Translations under genes and position numbers: made by a program | In this document: piece after piece, positions 26,201-33,016 of the stretch | Numbering within the stretch: position 1 is the stretch's first letter | Layout: the number at the start of each line of letters is the position of its first letter | Notes under the pieces: model-generated | What the model was told of the DNA's origin: nothing | Database searches by the model: none | The model's input: only the letters and a program-made list of their open reading frames with translations | NCBI GenBank assembly: GCA_020431945.1 | Contig: JAGQHH010000271.1 | Coordinates: 1-39,947, forward strand | Length of the DNA: 39,947 bases | Direction: 5' to 3' | Source: Cyanobacteria bacterium HKST-UBA02 | Lineage (GTDB): Bacteria; Cyanobacteriota; Vampirovibrionia; Obscuribacterales; Obscuribacteraceae

Positions 26201-28520
26201 TTGCCACCATGACGAACTTGTCGATGGGCTTACTCAGATCCCCCAGGAGGTCGACGGTGACAAACATGCCGACGATGCCGGCGGCGCCCTGGATGGGCGA
26301 GTGCGATGCCATGGCCGACAGACCATCGCTTGCGGAGGCGGCCTTGATCATGTGGTTGTGGAACCAGCCGAGACCCACCGGACCGTCGGTCAGGTGCTCG
26401 CTGCTCTTGTAGGAGCGCTCGAACTTGAGTCCATGCGGATAGTCCTGGCTGCCCAGGGAGATGTCGCTGTGCTCGTAGAGGAATTGTCCGTTGAAAACAT
26501 CGACGGGATCGCCGGCTGTGGGCGTCCCCGAGTTGCCGGTGTTACCCGGGTTGCGGCTCTTGCTCTTGCTGTCCATCATCGGGTTGGACTTATCTGTGGA
26601 GCCGGTGCTCCCCTTCAGTCCGCCGCCGATGATGCCGATGGCGCCGTACCAGGGGCTGATGGCGAAGTAGGCGTGACCGCTCCAGTCGTCGATGGTGAGG
26701 TCGCCGTCTTCCGGCACCGCCACGCGCCAGCCGTAGTTGATCCACCAGTCTTCGATGTCGTCGAGGGTCTGGCTGTCGTAGTTGGTCAGGTTCGGCCTGG
26801 TCGCCGTCGACCAGTCGCTCGGGCGGCCGTCATAGATCTTGTCGCCGTTCTGGTTGGCCAGATCGAGGAGGCTGGTGCTGCTGATGCCGTCGACTCCGTC
26901 GACGAGCTGTGGGATGGTGGCACCTTCGAAGGCGATGCCGTACATGGCGAGCGCCGTGTCATTGGTGTCGACATTGTCCCAGTCGTTATCGAGGGCCGAG
27001 CTTGCCCAGACGATACCGCCCAGGTCCAGGAGCGGCGTGTCGAAGTGACCGACCAGACCGGTCTGGTGGTGGAGCACCGTGGTGCAACCGGTCATGCGGT
27101 TGAGCAGGTCGCAAGCACGGCTCTTCTGCTCGTTCCAGGTGTTCCAGATGATGCTCAGCACCTCGCCGAGGACTGCGTCGCTTTCCACGCCGCCGCCGTC
27201 AGCTTCGGCTTGCTTGAGCTTTTCCCGATGCAGCTCGGTCATGCGCGCACCGGCGTTGCCCCATGCCTGGGCGATGAGATAGAACTGCCCTTCCCAGACT
27301 GTTTGCCAGTGACCTTCGTCGGCAAAAGTAGAGGGATACGGGTGCACCACCTCGAGCCAGACGGAGCTCCAGCTCCCCGGGGTCTGGGCGGCACTGGTGG
27401 CGACCAGGGTGCCGTCCAGACGCAGCTCGGCCTGATGGCTGCCGTTGAAGAACAGCGTCAGGCGCTTGCCGTGGATGTCCTTGCTGTAGAAAGTCTCGTC
27501 GATGGGCGTGGTGGCATCCCAGTAGTAGACGTTCAGGGTGCTGTTGTAAGCACTGGGAATGTCCGTGCTCCAGGTCGTCGGGGTCGTGCCCGAGCGCAGC
27601 TCGGGGTGAGCGGTGTCGCGCACGGTAGAGCTGAGAGGAGTGATGGTCCTGCCGCCGAGCACGTCGTTGATGGTGGCATCCGGGTTGTTCGCCTTGATGT
27701 AGTCGACCAGGTTGCCGGCGAGGTCGTCCAGGTCGCCCCGGATATTGCTGCGGTTGAGATTCTGGACATAGTCCGAATCGAGGGTGGCACCGCTTCTGGC
27801 GCTACTCAAGAAAGTCGACTGCGTGTAGCTCATCGCCGTGGCGAGGCTCATGCCCGAGACGGTGCTGTAGGACTTCAGCGCCGGGTCGAAGACATAGTCG
27901 GTGCCGGAGATGGTCACCTTGACGAAGCAGTGGTTGAAGCGGATCTTCCAGGCGCTGCCGGTCCAGTATTCTTCGCAGGGGATGCCGCCGTCGGAGAGCA
28001 GGTTGACGATGGCCCAGATGTTGACGTCGGTGCCGAGCCAGGCTGCCGCGTCGGTTTCGGTCATCTCCAGCTCGCCGAGCTGGTAGCTGGCCGTGTAGCC
28101 GGCTTCGCGCAGGAGCTCGATCATGAGCTCGGACTGGTCGAAGGAGTTGCCGCAGCCGTCGATGAGACAGCCAAGGGCGCCTTTCTGGGAGCCGTAAGTG
28201 GGCAGCCAGTCGATGTTGTTGTAGACGAAGTCGAAGATCAGATCGACGTCGTTCTTGAGCGCCCGGGCGAGCTCGACGATGTCCGCAGCACCGGCGACGA
28301 TGCTCGAGGTGAGCGCCGCCGTCAGAGGCAGGGGACCGGCGAACTGGCCGCGCAGGTGGCGGCGGGGCTGCTTGGGATTGTAGATCTTGTCGGGAAGCTT
28401 GCGCTTCTCGATACGGCCCCTGGCGATGGACGGCTTGGTAGCTGCCTGCTTGGGCAAAGACTTGAAGCCCGGCAGGCGGCTCTGCGGCCTGTCGGGACGA
28501 GGGGGTCTGTTAGAAGCCAT
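23244..28520 (-). CDS. RHS/YD-repeat giant protein 1 with pseudo-transglutaminase head
   Basis: A 1758-residue protein with GAGGAG 7 nt before the ATG. The N-terminus is basic and Pro-rich with no signal peptide. A transglutaminase-like domain (about 85-220) keeps His197 (NHCFVKV) and Asp212 (VFDPALKSY), but the catalytic Cys position is Ser126 (GNSFDQSELM). A long region of unknown fold follows (about 300-640), then the DUF6531-like RHS entry (GDPVDVFNGQFLYEHSD, about 668), over 20 YD repeats (for example YDANGNVTKVT, YDGFDRLKK) and the conserved RHS core end RFLQPDPLGYEDGLNLYQY. After DPLGL only 14 residues remain, so it has no toxin-sized C-terminal domain. RHS shells encapsulate and release C-terminal toxins; this one looks empty or toxin-less. 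It is a close paralogue of the protein encoded at 33017-38827 and points away from it. Confidence 0.92.
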   Translation of the reverse strand: MASNRPPRPDRPQSRLPGFKSLPKQAATKPSIARGRIEKRKLPDKIYNPKQPRRHLRGQFAGPLPLTAALTSSIVAGAADIVELARALKNDVDLIFDFVYNNIDWLPTYGSQKGALGCLIDGCGNSFDQSELMIELLREAGYTASYQLGELEMTETDAAAWLGTDVNIWAIVNLLSDGGIPCEEYWTGSAWKIRFNHCFVKVTISGTDYVFDPALKSYSTVSGMSLATAMSYTQSTFLSSARSGATLDSDYVQNLNRSNIRGDLDDLAGNLVDYIKANNPDATINDVLGGRTITPLSSTVRDTAHPELRSGTTPTTWSTDIPSAYNSTLNVYYWDATTPIDETFYSKDIHGKRLTLFFNGSHQAELRLDGTLVATSAAQTPGSWSSVWLEVVHPYPSTFADEGHWQTVWEGQFYLIAQAWGNAGARMTELHREKLKQAEADGGGVESDAVLGEVLSIIWNTWNEQKSRACDLLNRMTGCTTVLHHQTGLVGHFDTPLLDLGGIVWASSALDNDWDNVDTNDTALAMYGIAFEGATIPQLVDGVDGISSTSLLDLANQNGDKIYDGRPSDWSTATRPNLTNYDSQTLDDIEDWWINYGWRVAVPEDGDLTIDDWSGHAYFAISPWYGAIGIIGGGLKGSTGSTDKSNPMMDSKSKSRNPGNTGNSGTPTAGDPVDVFNGQFLYEHSDISLGSQDYPHGLKFERSYKSSEHLTDGPVGLGWFHNHMIKAASASDGLSAMASHSPIQGAAGIVGMFVTVDLLGDLSKPIDKFVMVAIVNKWFTDQATGNIVNVETNGKKVTFVKLPDGSYARPLNVSNDLVLSGTYTMTTPQGVEYNFNSDGDIATIVFPEGVTITYTYTSGKLTSITNGLGRTLSLSYTGDRITSVSDGNGRSIAFTYDGDGNLTGYEDPEGESIDYEYDSANRMIKYFHPVNPTSPIATNTYDSLGRVKEQLDAYSNLWKYYIAGPRGEEETPNGDSQVWHLNRFGSTTKHIDPLGNETVFVYDGLNRMVSRTAPEGDKVLVEYDANDNVTKVTKQAKSGSGLSDIVNEFTYHSTWNKVATAKDGRNNTTTYTYDASTGTLTKVERTAIGGSTPTVSFTYNTRGQVLTRTDETGIVTKFEYDSVKELLDRVTVDYGTGRLNLETEYGYDSVGNVTTVTDPRGNATTFEYDDCRRRTKVTAPSPLSYQTKFTYDANGNQTKIEKETGDVSNPWQTVTTAYQIDNIVSTITDPSGHVTTYTYNNMRRLWKRTDAESRVTEYTYDAMARVVTEKDPANNTAVTRTYTDNGVLASVEDAEGNVTDYEYDGFDRLKKTTFEDATYEQLTYDANGNVTSKRTRNADVIDFTFDALNRMTQKDPDGMAVVTYGYDLAGRRTSVSTPTVSGNPASGQFDYTFDTAGRLVSEEYPDSKEVSYQLDANGNVTRLTYPDSFYVEYVYDKLNRLTDVKLNGATGSACAIEYDKLSRRTKLTFDNGVVTDLAYELDDDLSSIEHTFDSSSVEFTYGYNSAHELTSKGVDNSAFLWHPTVGSSISYGSANSLNQYPSVASVSHSYNNNGCLVDDGVFDYTYDTENQLIEADDGTTTSTYLYDPMRRQAQKDVGGTKTRFIYSGFQRIADYDGSGNFARRIVYGSGLDDALIELDASDDPTYLHQEKLGSVVATTDDTGAVVASFAYDPFGQCAAMSGTSIGYTGQRFDPETGLYYYKNRHYKPAIGRFLQPDPLGYEDGLNLYQYAYNSPLNFRDPLGLAGGTDRGQYGKGNS

Positions 28521-28564
28521 GTAGGACTCCTCTGTTTTCGTGAGTTGACGTTATGGGTTCGGGG

Positions 28565-28936
28565 TCACGCGATGGTGACGACGACCGATGTGCGGTTGCC
28601 CATCGAGTCGTAAGAATATTCAACGGTGTCGCCGTTGGCGAAGATGACTTTCTTGAGCCATCCCTGAGCGGTGTACTGGTAGGTTGCCTGGTCGCTCCTA
28701 GTCGAGCTCCTTCGTTTGGCTTGTTGATGTGCGATAGCGAGGTCCGGTCGTGCGCTCTTCAATAGATCGAACCGACCTCGCTGCTGGAGAAAATACTCGT
28801 CATAGCTTCTTGCGGAAAAAGAATCGCCTTCTGCATGTCGATCTGTCCGGACTGCAACAGGCTGCCAAGCACCGTATGTGATGTCAGGTGAAAAGCCGCG
28901 GCTCAAAGAGCCTCCATTTGGGTGTTGGCTTTCCAA
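28565..28936 (-). CDS. Small YD-repeat ORF upstream of RHS1
   Basis: The reading frame can extend to 123 residues from a TTG, but only the last 40 residues (28565-28687) are convincing: ATYQYTAQGW ... NGDTVEYSYDSMGNRTSVVV is two YD-type strands. It lies 44 nt before the RHS1 start and matches the small ORF before RHS2 in content, ending and position. No ATG/GTG/TTG with a ribosome site lies close to the YD part, so it is either started far upstream, started unusually, or a decayed copy. The first 80 residues have no recognisable features. Confidence 0.45.
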   Translation of the reverse strand: MESQHPNGGSLSRGFSPDITYGAWQPVAVRTDRHAEGDSFSARSYDEYFLQQRGRFDLLKSARPDLAIAHQQAKRRSSTRSDQATYQYTAQGWLKKVIFANGDTVEYSYDSMGNRTSVVVTIA

Positions 28937-29324
28937 ATAATATCGTTGATACTGTAGGCGCTGGGTGGGCTTTTCCGTAACAAGAGGAATGACGTGTAGC
29001 TACTCAATCCTACGGAATTGCACACCCGGCATTCCATTGCCACCGAGGGCACGCAAAGGTCGGAAACAATTGCTATCGCAGGCAATATTCCTGGTTTCGG
29101 TCCGATCGCCGTCCTTGACCGTTAATAATTAGAAACTCGCAATTCCTTGCCTCATGCGGCTTTGCGCGAGCTTGTTCAGAGCGTGCCTCGCTGATCTGGC
29201 GTTGTTTGTGAAGTGTCCGGATAGATCCTTTCTGATATTGCACAGGTGGGGCGTTTCGCTTTTGCGGTGTTTCCGCGGACATCATCTTCTTCTGTTTCGT
29301 GGACGTTATGCGAACTGCGCTACG

Positions 29325-29338
29325 CCCCCAAATGGGGG
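29325..29338. repeat. Palindrome copy 1, CCCCCAAATGGGGG
   Basis: Five C, AAAT, five G; preceded by G and followed by AAGGG. It is the reverse complement of copy 2 over the 14-bp core. Confidence 0.8.
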
Positions 29339-29571
29339 AAGGGTAAGCAGCAAGAGTTCAAGAATGCGCGAGCAGTGCCAGCATCCGGAGCGAAGATCAG
29401 AGAGAGATGGATGAGAGGTCCTGGAAGAGGATTTGTCGGTCGAGAGCATAGACGGTAGTCCGAAATAGAATTCAATCGATTCAGCCGTCTTCTGGGTGCC
29501 TCAAATGAGCCAATTTTTCGTGGTCCCATATGTGGTGATAGACCAAATCTACAGGACCATACAAAAAGCTG

Positions 29572-29585
29572 CCCCCATTTGGGGG
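29572..29585. repeat. Palindrome copy 2, CCCCCATTTGGGGG
   Basis: Flanked by G and C, giving GCCCCCATTTGGGGGC; the outer 6-bp arms are perfect. Confidence 0.8.
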
Positions 29586-29718
29586 CGTGGTGCAGTTTGC
29601 GCTAGGTTTTTATACAGTTCGCACCGGGTCTGTCGACTCTGCATCATTTGATCTAAGAAATGATATTCACCATCTGCAGTGCCTTCGAAAAAAGCGGAAT
29701 CGAGCCCAAAGTCAGAAG

Positions 29719-29732
29719 CCCCCATATGGGGG
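29719..29732. repeat. Palindrome copy 3, CCCCCATATGGGGG
   Basis: A perfect 14-bp palindrome followed by AATAGC. Confidence 0.8.
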
Positions 29733-29749
29733 AATAGCACGGTTAGCGG

Positions 29750-29772
29750 ATGTTGCTGGACAACATTTTTTT
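29750..29772 (+). terminator. Weak terminator-like hairpin
   Basis: ATGTTG-CTGGA-CAACAT followed by six further T. The stem is only 6 bp and AT-rich, but the stem plus T-run has the right geometry, and it starts 17 nt after palindrome copy 3. It could end a short transcript in the non-coding region. Confidence 0.3.
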
Positions 29773-30173
29773 GTTGATTCAACGTTGAAGCTAGCGGTGC
29801 TCGCATGGCACCATCGCCAGCAATATTCCTGAATCTACTGTCCATGCTAGCGCCGGGGTATTAACGAAACCTTCAGGGCTAGCGTGAGATTCGCGCAGCC
29901 AAGATTAACGAGCTTTTGATATTGCATGTTCGCAACACCGAAATCGAGAAAACGTCTCGGATCGATTGTCCAGTGGAAGTATCCGGGCGTGTGTCCGACT
30001 ATTACAGCCGGTCGTACGTATAGAAAACCAGGTGTGCAGCCTCATAGGATTTCGTTACCACACTAGACCCTATTCTCAGGAACAACACACCCAGCTCCCC
30101 ATAGTATTCATCCTCACACGGCGCAGCACAATACCCTTTGCAGGGGATAGTCCGCACGTGCGCCTATATGGTG

Positions 30174-30187
30174 CGCCCATATGGGGG
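30174..30187. repeat. Palindrome copy 4, CGCCCATATGGGGG
   Basis: One mismatch to a perfect palindrome in the left arm. It lies 79 bp before the holin-like gene and is directly preceded by a looser copy (CGCCTATATGGTGC). Confidence 0.7.
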
Positions 30188-30265
30188 TGGCAGGGTTGTC
30201 TTCGCTCCTGGTGGTAGTGGATCCGGTAGTGGTTTTTACCAATCAAAATTCCGAAGGAATCCAAA

Positions 30266-30754
30266 ATGAACGACTCCGACAAAAGACAAGAGGGAGTCGA
30301 GCCGGTCGAGTTGCCCGAGGCTGACAGCGACCAGCCCACTCCTCCGACTCCTCCTCCGGGCACCGCATCGTATTTCGAGAAGGTGCTCGCCTACATCCCG
30401 GCTGCGCTCAACATGGCATATGTCGCGGCGCTGGGCATTCTCTCCGAGCATGGCGACGACCCTGCCTGGCTTCACTGGGCTGTGTTCCTCGTGCTCTGGG
30501 CGCTCACTCCGCTGTATGTCGTCTACATGCCGAACACGCAGCAGAATCTCGTGGAGAGCAAACGCTTCCACGTGCTCGCCGCGTCCATCGCCTTTCCGGT
30601 CTGGTGCTATGCCATCAACGGCACCGCTCTCGCCCTTACTTTTCCGGCTTTCTATCAGCCGGTCTACGGCTCCTTGCTACTGATCCTGACGGCGCTCGTG
30701 CTGCCGGTGATCGAGAAGATCTGCATGCAGGTGAGTTTCTTCAAGGACAAGTAG
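30266..30754 (+). CDS. Holin-like small membrane protein
   Basis: A 162-residue protein with AAGGA 8 nt before the ATG. A Pro/acidic cytoplasmic-type N-terminus (1-35) is followed by about four TM segments (about 38-59, 69-88, 101-118, 129-150) and a charged tail FFKDK. I do not recognise a specific holin family; the call rests on size, topology and position directly before an endolysin that lacks a signal peptide. Holins make membrane lesions that release endolysin. Another small membrane protein of unknown role remains possible. Confidence 0.55.
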   Translation: MNDSDKRQEGVEPVELPEADSDQPTPPTPPPGTASYFEKVLAYIPAALNMAYVAALGILSEHGDDPAWLHWAVFLVLWALTPLYVVYMPNTQQNLVESKRFHVLAASIAFPVWCYAINGTALALTFPAFYQPVYGSLLLILTALVLPVIEKICMQVSFFKDK

Positions 30755-30775
30755 AGAGTGCGAACAAGCAACTGA

Positions 30776-30800
30776 CACGCGCGCTAGTAAGTCGCGCGTG
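30776..30800 (+). promoter_or_regulatory. GC-rich hairpin before endolysin gene
   Basis: CACGCGCG-(9 nt)-CGCGCGTG, an 8-bp stem in the 86-nt gap between the holin-like gene and the GH25 gene, about 40 nt before the GH25 ATG. It may protect or tune the downstream part of the transcript. Confidence 0.4.
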
Positions 30801-30840
30801 AAGGAGAAGACAGAAACGAAACAGAAAAAGAGCAGAACAA

Positions 30841-31587
30841 ATGACAACGAAGAAAGACCGACGTACTTTCAAGGCTCTGAGCCCCGAAGCGAGAAATCGC
30901 AACGGCGTCTCCGCCGAATCCACAGACAAGCCCTGGGGGATTGACGTCTCCCACCATCAGGGCTCCATCGACTGGGAAAAGGTGGCAGCGACCGGCTGCG
31001 CCTTCGCCTATCTCAAGGCGACCGAGGGAGCGACCTACAAGGACAGCACATATAAGCGCAATCGCGCCCGGGCCCAGGCGAACGGCATCATCACCGGTGC
31101 TTATCACTTCTTCCGGACGAGCGCTTCAGTGGAATCGCAGCTCGACAATTTCGCTGCTGCCCTGGGCACCGTGGCGGTGGGCCAGCTGCCCCCGGTCATC
31201 GATGTGGAGGTGCCAAGCCAGTGGACACGACTTTCGGTCGCCCGGCGAAACGAGCTGGTCTACGATTTCATCGAAGGCATTCGCTCGCGTCTTGGCAGAC
31301 ATATCAATCCCATCGTCTACCTCAGCTCGAGCTTCGCAGACGACGTGCTCAAGAACGACCCGGGTCTCAAGGACCATCCGCTCTGGCTGGCGCACTATAC
31401 AACAAAAGCCAAGCCGAGGGTGCCCGCTCCCTGGAAGGTCTGGACCTTCTGGCAGTGGACCGAGAGGGGCCGGGTCGACGGTATCTCGACCTATTGCGAC
31501 GTCAATCGATTCAACGGCAGCCGCGAGCGTCTCTCCACGCTGCTGGTCAAAGAAGACATCATTCAATTAGGAGTAAACAACCAATGA
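30841..31587 (+). CDS. GH25 lysozyme (endolysin-like muramidase)
   Basis: A 248-residue protein. GH25 motifs are intact: GIDVSHHQG with Asp35, YLKATEG with Glu61, PPVIDVEVP with Asp121 and Glu123 (the catalytic DxE), and the C-terminal FWQWTE ... CDVNRF motif. It cleaves the beta-1,4 MurNAc-GlcNAc bond. The 30-residue N-terminus is charged, with neither signal peptide nor SAR-type TM, so export would need a lesion such as the one a holin makes. The stop codon overlaps the next ATG (ATGA at 31584-31587), showing tight coupling to the lipoprotein gene. The ribosome site is weak. Confidence 0.9.
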   Translation: MTTKKDRRTFKALSPEARNRNGVSAESTDKPWGIDVSHHQGSIDWEKVAATGCAFAYLKATEGATYKDSTYKRNRARAQANGIITGAYHFFRTSASVESQLDNFAAALGTVAVGQLPPVIDVEVPSQWTRLSVARRNELVYDFIEGIRSRLGRHINPIVYLSSSFADDVLKNDPGLKDHPLWLAHYTTKAKPRVPAPWKVWTFWQWTERGRVDGISTYCDVNRFNGSRERLSTLLVKEDIIQLGVNNQ

Positions 31588-32138
31588 AAACCAGAATCTC
31601 ACTCTGCATTGCTGCCATCGCAGCAGTTGCGCTTTCGGGCTGCGCGTCTTTGACGCCTCCGGCCCGCACTCACGAGCTCACGCCGGGCAAGCCCTATGTC
31701 ATCGATTACGATGCTTCGCGCCGCGGGGCATATGTCCTGCCGGCGGACGGGAGCCTGAAGGTCTGTGCCGAGCCGGCGCCTGACGTGGCTCTCGAGTCCA
31801 TTACCAAGATCATCGCCGAGCTCAAGCTCGCCGATCCCAATGTCGATGCCAGCACCCAGATCGAGCTGCAGACCAAGGTCGTGGAGCTCGCCGGCCGTAC
31901 CCAGCTCGTGCTCGTGCTTCGCGAGTCGCTCTACAGGCTCTGCGAGCAGGGCATCAATGGCTCCCTCTCGCAGGAGCAGGTCTCGACGCTCTATACCAAG
32001 GTGCTCGACACCATCGTGATGCTTGCCCAGTCGGATCTCGCCAAGGAGCAGAAGGAGATCATCCAGAACCTGCGTGATCCGGAGCTGCGTCGCATCTTCC
32101 AGGGCATCCTCGACCAGGGGGTTCTGGAGAGCAAGTAG
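31584..32138 (+). CDS. Lipoprotein of the lysis-like cassette
   Basis: A 184-residue protein; GGAG 10 nt before the ATG and a 4-nt overlap with the endolysin gene. The signal peptide ends in lipobox ALSGC with lipidated Cys20. The mature part has a short beta-type N-terminal piece and then three or more amphipathic helices (about 65-180). In tailed-phage cassettes the gene after the endolysin often encodes a spanin, and an outer-membrane lipoprotein would fit, but at 164 mature residues it is larger than typical Rz1 and has no Pro-rich stretch. I recognise no family. Confidence 0.75.
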   Translation: MKTRISLCIAAIAAVALSGCASLTPPARTHELTPGKPYVIDYDASRRGAYVLPADGSLKVCAEPAPDVALESITKIIAELKLADPNVDASTQIELQTKVVELAGRTQLVLVLRESLYRLCEQGINGSLSQEQVSTLYTKVLDTIVMLAQSDLAKEQKEIIQNLRDPELRRIFQGILDQGVLESK

Positions 32139-32198
32139 CTCGTGATTGTCCGGCGAGCCTGTCGGTCAAGAGTTAGCGCGAAGCACGCGAGCAAGTCA

Positions 32199-32218
32199 GA
32201 TCAGAATCTGGTTCTGAT
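32199..32218. repeat. Direct repeat, left copy
   Basis: GATCAGAATCTGGTTCTGAT, which contains an ATCAGAA/TTCTGAT inverted repeat with a 5-nt centre. It differs at 2 of 20 positions from the right copy at 32625-32644. Confidence 0.65.
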
Positions 32219-32624
32219 GGTACTCAACAATAGTATTATAAACAGTATCAGATCTGTGCGGCTTGTAAGGCGGTAGCGCTAGGTATGCACAGCAAAAGCG
32301 GCGATTAAATGCGCCCAAGATTGACATGCGCAGAGTGCTTAAGAGTCAGGTCAATCAGCCGCCGTATGCGGTGCGCGAGATGTTCGCAAGCCGATACATG
32401 CTGTGTTGAAAACGCAACACTGATTTGTTCTACCCGGCACATCCCCGTTATGTTCCGGGCATCTTTCCGTTGCGTACTCTATAAGGACTTTCAAACCCGC
32501 GCATATCCCGCCAAATCCCCTTTCGACCCAGCCGATTACGAATTAAATAAACCAGGCAGCGCGAGCATGCTGGTTTCGTGTGCTGTGGCGATATTGGGAA
32601 GTTGCGGAGATTTGGAGAAGCCTT

Positions 32625-32644
32625 GATCAGGATCTGATTCTGAT
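32625..32644. repeat. Direct repeat, right copy
   Basis: GATCAGGATCTGATTCTGAT, flanked by C so that GATCAG/CTGATC arms form a dyad. It lies 112 bp before the small YD ORF. Confidence 0.65.
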
Positions 32645-32756
32645 CTTTGCGGAGCGGTAGTTCTTTCCTTATTGCAGCGCAGCGGGGAGATTTTCGCCTG
32701 CTTTCAGCAGGCTCAGAAATCATTCAACTAACCAACCAACAGAGAAGGAATCCACT

Positions 32757-32900
32757 ATGGATACAGTCTCCTACTCTTACGACAACCTCGGTCGTTTGAC
32801 CACCATCACATATTCCAACGGCACCACCGTCACTTTCTCCTACGACAACATGGGGAACCGGACATCTGTCGCCATCAGTTGCTCGGGCGGCGGCTGCTAA
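32757..32900 (+). CDS. 47-residue YD-repeat miniprotein upstream of RHS2
   Basis: ATG preceded by AGAAGGA at good spacing. The product is nearly all YD repeat: MDTVSYSYDNLGRLTTITYS, then NGTTVTFSYDNMGNRTSVAI, and a Cys/Gly tail (SCSGGGC). This is about two beta strands of an RHS shell made as a separate polypeptide. It ends 116 nt before RHS2 on the same strand. Its second half closely matches the end of the small frame before RHS1 (NGxTVxxSYDxMGNRTSV). It is too short to fold as an RHS cocoon alone; it might dock as an edge strand to the large protein. Function unknown. Confidence 0.7.
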   Translation: MDTVSYSYDNLGRLTTITYSNGTTVTFSYDNMGNRTSVAISCSGGGC

Positions 32901-33016
32901 TAGCAGCCTGACTGCTCATCTCGATTTTGCAGAGCAAGAGTGCGGAGCTCGGGCTTCCGCTCGCTTTCGCCTGCCGAATCCAGCTTAAACAGCAAACCAA
33001 CGAAAGAGACGACAAC

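Larger units (their letters stand above)
28937..30265. other. 1.3-kb non-coding region with palindromes
   Basis: No ORF here has a ribosome site or plausible protein. Composition is more AT-rich and irregular than the flanking genes. The main visible structure is four palindromes listed separately, plus looser copies (GGTCCCATATGTGG near 29522 and the CGCCTATATGGTGC that abuts the fourth copy). It must contain the promoters for the leftward RHS1 unit and the rightward lysis-like cassette, and could encode a small RNA. Confidence 0.6.
32139..32756. other. Intergenic region between lysis-like cassette and RHS2 unit
   Basis: 618 bp without a convincing gene; a possible 105-residue frame (32309-32626) has no ribosome site. 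It holds a pair of near-identical 20-bp direct repeats near its ends and an AT-rich stretch (32228-32246, tagtattataaacagtatc) that is promoter-like. Confidence 0.55.

Noticed and set aside
24051..28613. 1520-codon open frame opposite RHS1
   Set aside because: It is an antisense shadow of the YD repeats: Val/Gly-rich without domain features, caused by the regular GC-biased codon pattern of RHS1, which has a good ribosome site and clear domains.
29549..29845. 98-codon frame in the palindrome region
   Set aside because: It reads through two palindromes and has no ribosome site or protein-like composition; the region looks non-coding.
32309..32626. 105-codon frame with CxxC-like pairs in the gap before RHS2
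   Set aside because: No ribosome site, Arg/Cys-rich chance composition, and it overlaps one of the direct repeats.
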